This document shows positions 60,746 through 64,000 of a stretch of DNA of 64,000 nt, one piece after another. How positions within the stretch are numbered: the stretch's first letter is position 1; each line of letters starts with the position of its first letter. The position numbers and the translations under genes were made by a program. Source of the DNA: Pyxidicoccus trucidator (GTDB taxonomy: Bacteria; Myxococcota; Myxococcia; Myxococcales; Myxococcaceae); contig NZ_JAAIXZ010000008.1 of the NCBI RefSeq assembly GCF_010894435.1, positions 428,432 through 492,431 of the forward strand, given 5' to 3'. The notes beneath the pieces were generated by a model, which worked only from the letters and a program-made list of their open reading frames with translations, did not search any database and was not told the origin of the DNA.

Positions 60746-61611
60746 TGGGCATCCTCCGCGGCGGGCTTCAGGAAACGCACGTCTGGAATCGTGAGCCGAC
60801 GTTCCCCATCCCCACGCACCTCCAGGGTGAAGACGAGGTCTGCTTTCGTCTCCGGCACTTCCACGACCGCCAGAACGCGCCCGTCCTCCCCCGGAGGGAT
60901 TGCTCCCGGCTTCTTCGCTACGAGTCGCGCCCGCAGGGTCATGCCGACTCGCCCCACAAACATCGCTTCTCGTGGTGTCCAGGCTGGGCGGTCAGGGCTG
61001 TTCACAATCGTCACGTCCGCCAGAATCCAACCCGTGCCCCGAAAGGCTACGATTGAGTCCAAAATAAACCCCTGCGCCGCATCGAGCTTGCCCTTGCTGC
61101 TGGACGTCGTGACGCCCTTCGCGTCCACGTAGCCGAGTAGCACGAAGTCTTCCGGCCTCGGCGCCGGGGCTTGAGCCGTGGGCTGGCAGGCCGTGCTCGG
61201 CGGCTCAGGGCGTTGCACGTCGATCCGAGAGTCCACTTCGGCCGGGTCGGTCACGAGCACGAACGCTGCCCGTGTCGGCGCTCGGCCGTCGGCGAAGAAG
61301 ACCCCGATCTCCTGCCGCTCGCCGTCGCCGAGATTGGCCACGGGCTGAACGACGATCGACCGCTCGCCGGCATCCAGGACGCGAATCCGGGACTCGTCGA
61401 AGGTGAGGGTCTTCTTCTGGATCGGCGAGGAGAACAGGAACAACGTCGGCGAGTCCGCCGAGACATGGACAACGGGCAGCGGATCGGTGGGGGCGTTGGC
61501 GACGGTCACGGGGCGCTTACGGTCAACGCGCGCTCCCGGTGCCGGCTCAGCCCCCGCAGCAGCTCCCGAGACGAGCGCGAGCGCTAGGGCCAATCTGAAC
61601 GGTTGGAGCAA
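60742..61611 (-). CDS. DUF2381 (myxobacterial paralogous family) exported protein
   Basis: A 289-residue protein with a signal peptide (FRLALALALVSGAAAGAEP). The DUF2381 body includes PTLFLFSSPIQKKTL, RIRVLDAGERSIVV and a mid-region SRIDVQRPEPPS-type linker. The C-terminal half has GKLDAAQGFILDSIVAFRGT and LVFTLEVRGDGERRLTIPDV. The family is expanded in Myxococcaceae and often adjoins Ser/Thr kinases, suggesting it feeds signals to the kinase ectodomain. The start is a TTG at 61611 with GGGAGG upstream. The stop overlaps the kinase start. Confidence 0.82.
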   Translation of the reverse strand: MLQPFRLALALALVSGAAAGAEPAPGARVDRKRPVTVANAPTDPLPVVHVSADSPTLFLFSSPIQKKTLTFDESRIRVLDAGERSIVVQPVANLGDGERQEIGVFFADGRAPTRAAFVLVTDPAEVDSRIDVQRPEPPSTACQPTAQAPAPRPEDFVLLGYVDAKGVTTSSSKGKLDAAQGFILDSIVAFRGTGWILADVTIVNSPDRPAWTPREAMFVGRVGMTLRARLVAKKPGAIPPGEDGRVLAVVEVPETKADLVFTLEVRGDGERRLTIPDVRFLKPAAEDAQ

Positions 61612-61691
61612 TGGTGCATGACCTCCCGAGGAGGAAGGCTAGCATCGCGGGTCGGTGCGCAGTGGGTCTCTTTCCTACAGGCGAACCCGTC

Positions 61692-61880
61692 CTATGTGGG
61701 GCAGTGGTGCACCTTGCCGCCCCACAGAAACGCTCCGTCGACGAGCGGCACGGAGTATGCGGCAACGCCCCAGGTGGGCCGCAGGTACGCGACGAGCAGC
61801 TCGTTCTCCCAGCCGCCAGGCTTCCCCTTCATCCAGTCAGGGTCGAGCGTCCGCCCGGCACCGACCGCAATCGCGCGGCA
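61692..61880 (-). pseudogene. Fragment of an unidentified protein
   Basis: A minus-strand frame of about 62 codons with coherent composition (GGWENELLVAYLRPTWGVAA; VDGAFLWGGKVHHC), no start codon, and a palindromic element inserted at its upstream edge. Family not recognised. Confidence 0.3.
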
Positions 61881-61881
61881 G

Positions 61882-61979
61882 TTAGGACGCTGGCGTAAAT
61901 TTAATTTCCACCTTATGGCATTGCTCCGCTGTGCGATGGGCATAGAAGTTGGCAAAGTAATTTACGCCAGCGTCCTTAA
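61882..61979. repeat. Small palindromic element (MITE-like)
   Basis: GGACGCTGGCGTAAATT (61885-61901) and its exact complement (61959-61975) bracket 57 bp. The outer bases GTTA/TAAC extend the pairing with one bulge. The unit is AT-richer than flanking DNA and begins at the stop codon of the kinase-like gene. It may be a miniature inverted-repeat transposon or an unusually long terminator. Confidence 0.6.
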
Positions 61980-63058
61980 CCGACAATGTCGACTTCGTCG
62001 ATTTCCAGAAGTTTCAGAAGCCTCTCAAGCCGGTGGTTGCGGTACGGCCAATCATCAACGGTCCCGGCGTTACTGTTTGCATAGTTGATGCGAAAAGCTG
62101 CTTGATCGTATGCACTGCTATCAAGGGATCGCAAAAGCCGAAGCAGACGTCCCTGGACCTCCTCAAATGAAGGCCGTAGTTCCGGCCTCGGCGACATGCA
62201 GTCGCGCACAAGGCGCTCGAAGTCGCCCGAAACTTGGGGATTTGGCGCGATGGCGTTACCCGCTTTCGCCCATCGCTTCCAAAGATCGTCCCTCGACCAT
62301 TTCTTTGAATTCCCTTCACGCGGGGTCGGCCACCAGTCACTAACGCGTTCACCAATTGGGTGGATGCCACGGGTCATCACTTCATACATGATGACGCCAA
62401 ATGAGAAGACATCCGAAGCACCATTAGCCTTGTTTTCGGACCACTGCTCCGGGGACATATAGGGCTTTGGCCCATCTGGTCGATCATGCTCCAAACTCAT
62501 GTTCGCGAGCCCAAAATCGGCGAGGAGCGGGACCGTATACACGTCTGCAACTGGGAGGCCGTCGAAGTCGGAGCGATAATCTCTCATGAGCACATTTTGT
62601 GGCTTCAGATCCTGATGATTAAGAACACCTCGTTGTCTGCAATGGATCAGGGCAGCGCAGAGATATGACAGGGTAGAAAGCCGACCGGCATTCGAGAAGC
62701 CTGCCTGCGGGATCCATTCAGAAAGATCACCGCTTATGGCTCTATAGAGTGCTACAGGGGTGTCAAACACGATCTCATAATCAAAAGGATGGCAGACAAA
62801 TTCATGAGAGAAGGTGTTGTGTTGAATTTGGATTTCGCGCAGAAATCTCCGGTGGCGCTCCGCTGGGTTGTCGGATGGCGCTCTTGGCACCTTGACTGCA
62901 ATGTATCGGGGATGAGCGTTTTCTCCTTGGTCGAAAAAGAAGACGGAACCGCACATTCCTCCGCTTCTGCGAGTAACCTTCCCGTATTTTGAAAGCAAAA
63001 TTTCGACGAGGCGCTGGATCTCTTCTTCGGTAAAGCCTGAGTCGAGTAGGAGTGCCAT
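61976..63058 (-). CDS. Protein kinase-like protein, lower GC
   Basis: A 360-residue soluble kinase-fold protein. The lysine is in IAVKVPRA (K56), the catalytic loop LNHQDLKPQNVL (HQD at 148-150, Gln for Arg), DFG at 181-183 (LLADFGLAN) and KPYMSPEQWSE. No membrane segment is seen. Codon use is visibly more AT-rich than in neighbouring genes, suggesting recent transfer. The ATG at 63058 has GAGAA upstream. The palindromic element touches its stop codon. It may belong to a short defence or toxin-associated kinase group, but no partner gene is present to support that. Confidence 0.75.
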   Translation of the reverse strand: MALLLDSGFTEEEIQRLVEILLSKYGKVTRRSGGMCGSVFFFDQGENAHPRYIAVKVPRAPSDNPAERHRRFLREIQIQHNTFSHEFVCHPFDYEIVFDTPVALYRAISGDLSEWIPQAGFSNAGRLSTLSYLCAALIHCRQRGVLNHQDLKPQNVLMRDYRSDFDGLPVADVYTVPLLADFGLANMSLEHDRPDGPKPYMSPEQWSENKANGASDVFSFGVIMYEVMTRGIHPIGERVSDWWPTPREGNSKKWSRDDLWKRWAKAGNAIAPNPQVSGDFERLVRDCMSPRPELRPSFEEVQGRLLRLLRSLDSSAYDQAAFRINYANSNAGTVDDWPYRNHRLERLLKLLEIDEVDIVG

Positions 63059-63365
63059 ATGTCAATTCTCGGTTCGGGTTAAGCTGAGTAGACTGGGCTT
63101 TTCGTGTGGATCTTATGGCGGAGTAGGGCCCTTCGGAAAAACAATTTTGTTGGCGAGCATAGGAAGGACAGGAGCCCTCTTGGGCGTAGCGGGCGGGAGC
63201 AGAGCGGGAGATGAGGGACGCTGACGGGGAGCCCATGAGCCGCACGCCGAGCCGGCGCAGAAGCCTTTCATCTCCAGCAGACACATGCCTGCCCAGCCCA
63301 GCCGCTTTCCCAGGAGGGGCGCGGCAGGTGCCTGCCTCTCTTGGCTGGCTGTGGCGGATTGAGCT
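63059..63365. other. Gene-free spacer
   Basis: About 300 bp with no convincing frame on either strand and no strong repeat. It probably contains the promoter for the minus-strand kinase-like gene. Confidence 0.35.
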
Positions 63366-63486
63366 TCAACACCACGCGCTCTGGGGCGGCCCTCGCGCAG
63401 GGGCCAAGTGCGCACTCGCCGTGGGCAACCCCAGGTGCTCCAGAACCGCTCTCACCCCTCCTGCTCCCTTCACGTACGCCAACACC
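63366..63486 (-). pseudogene. Transposase C-terminal remnant (IS91-like)
   Basis: The minus strand encodes LRVLAYVKGAGGVRAVLEHL followed by GLPTASAHLAPARGPP and a stop, resembling the last residues of IS91-type transposases. It abuts the right end of the IS5-type element. Confidence 0.45.
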
Positions 63487-63491
63487 CTTAA

Positions 63492-63878
63492 GAGCCTATT
63501 TCGGTAGGAGCGAGTGGAGCCAGGTGATGATGCCCAGCGCGAAGTGCAGCATCGCGACGTAGGTGTCCTCTCGCTTCTCCCAGCGCACCAGCAAGCGTCG
63601 GAAGCGGTTGAGCCAGGGGTGGGTTCGCTCGACGACCCATCGCGGCGAAGGGCGTCGACGTCGTGCGCACTTGGGACTCACTTGGGAGCGCCGTCTCGGC
63701 GCCCGGAGCGTGAAGCCATACTCCTGGGCCAGTTCGCGCACGGGCCTGAAGGCATACCCCAGGTCGACGCACAGCGTCTGACGACGGCTCCGACTTGGCA
63801 GGGGACGTTGGACTGGAATCGACTCAAGCGTGGAGCGCGCCAGCTTGAAGTCGTTCGTGTTGGCGCCAGCGACCCCCC
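63492..63878 (-). mobile_element. IS5-family transposase, interrupted
   Basis: The minus strand encodes VAGANTNDFKLARSTLESIP, QTLCVDLGYAF and RWVVERTHPWLNRFRRLLVR, the second half of an IS5-type DDE transposase including the final catalytic Glu region, ending in WLHSLLPK. GAGCCTATTTCGG at 63492 resembles an IS5-type terminal repeat. The N-terminal half is missing because an IS3-type element begins at about 63879. Confidence 0.7.
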
Positions 63879-64000
63879 TGTGTCAGGGAAGATGTCGCCT
63901 CGGCTAACTCGCTGAGGTGACACCGCCCAGGGGGCGAGGACAGGCAGACACGCCGTGCCGTACTCGGAAGTTTTCAAGCAGCAGATGGTGAAGAAGATGC
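63879..64000 (+). mobile_element. Left end of an IS3-family element (partial)
   Basis: Begins TGTGTCAGGGAAGATGTCGC, matching the element end at 22140-22163. A GTG at 63955 starts an OrfA-like transposase (VPYSEVFKQQMVKKM) that runs off the window. It is inserted inside the IS5-type transposase. Confidence 0.65.

Overview
The window is high-GC DNA with tightly packed genes. It carries several traits typical of Myxococcaceae (Myxococcus/Corallococcus/Pyxidicoccus-type myxobacteria): a DUF2381 protein coupled to a Ser/Thr kinase, several kinase-like proteins, many lipoproteins with unknown domains, an ELWxxDGT-repeat fragment, a DUF2169/DUF4150 effector module and a histone-H1-like basic protein. 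The genus is inferred from gene content and no marker gene was compared.

Region 1 (1-17.4 kb) looks like conserved chromosome. It holds a CLC channel fragment, a Bcp-type peroxiredoxin, a DUF1223 protein, an ECF sigma/membrane anti-sigma pair, a fatty-acid desaturase, a site-2-type protease, dihydrouridine synthase, an M43 metalloprotease lipoprotein, a GH1 glucosidase, the H1-like protein, an NFACT/RqcH-like protein, a SprT-like metalloprotein, pyruvate kinase, a GAF/HD-GYP protein with a long insertion, ribulose-phosphate 3-epimerase, a receiver-only response regulator and tRNA-Pro(CGG). Several convergent pairs are separated by clear hairpin terminators.

Region 2 (17.4-38.8 kb) starts at the tRNA-Pro 3' end and behaves like an integration hot-spot. 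A 27-nt exact copy of the tRNA 3' end lies at 32.36 kb and a degenerate copy at 38.68 kb. A decayed tyrosine-recombinase C-terminus lies just beyond the tRNA and beyond each copy, pointing back at it. Between these footprints are transposase fragments (IS630, IS66, IS3), an S9-type hydrolase, an amidase lipoprotein, and a cluster with a Cys-rich small lipoprotein, two paralogous O-antigen-ligase-like membrane proteins and an SdpC/SdpA/SdpB-like set. The SdpC-like protein ends in a Tyr-Asp repeat domain where the known SDP toxin would sit. Next come a DUF4236 protein, a glycosyltransferase and a compact type VI-style module: DUF2169, a ketosynthase-like protein, a DUF4150 protein with a putative deaminase-like toxin end, and a SUKH-like immunity protein that overlaps it.

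Region 3 (38.8-64 kb) mixes broken genes (ATP-grasp, ELWxxDGT, IS66, WD40) with intact ones. The intact genes are a DUF1592/1588-type and DUF1552 pair, a four-module cell-wall hydrolase, a 1,328-residue coiled-coil membrane protein, a HEAT-repeat lipoprotein, a MocR-type regulator, a propeller lipoprotein, a pseudokinase, a transmembrane Ser/Thr kinase coupled to DUF2381, and a lower-GC kinase next to a near-perfect palindromic element. A tmRNA-like 3' fragment with its terminator lies at 57.4 kb. The right end is an IS3-type element inserted into an IS5-type transposase, and the same IS3 left end recurs, rearranged, at 22.1 kb.

The best candidates for something undescribed are the Sdp-like cluster with the Tyr-Asp repeat peptide and paired ligase-like proteins, the effector/immunity module, and the serial tRNA-Pro integration scars.
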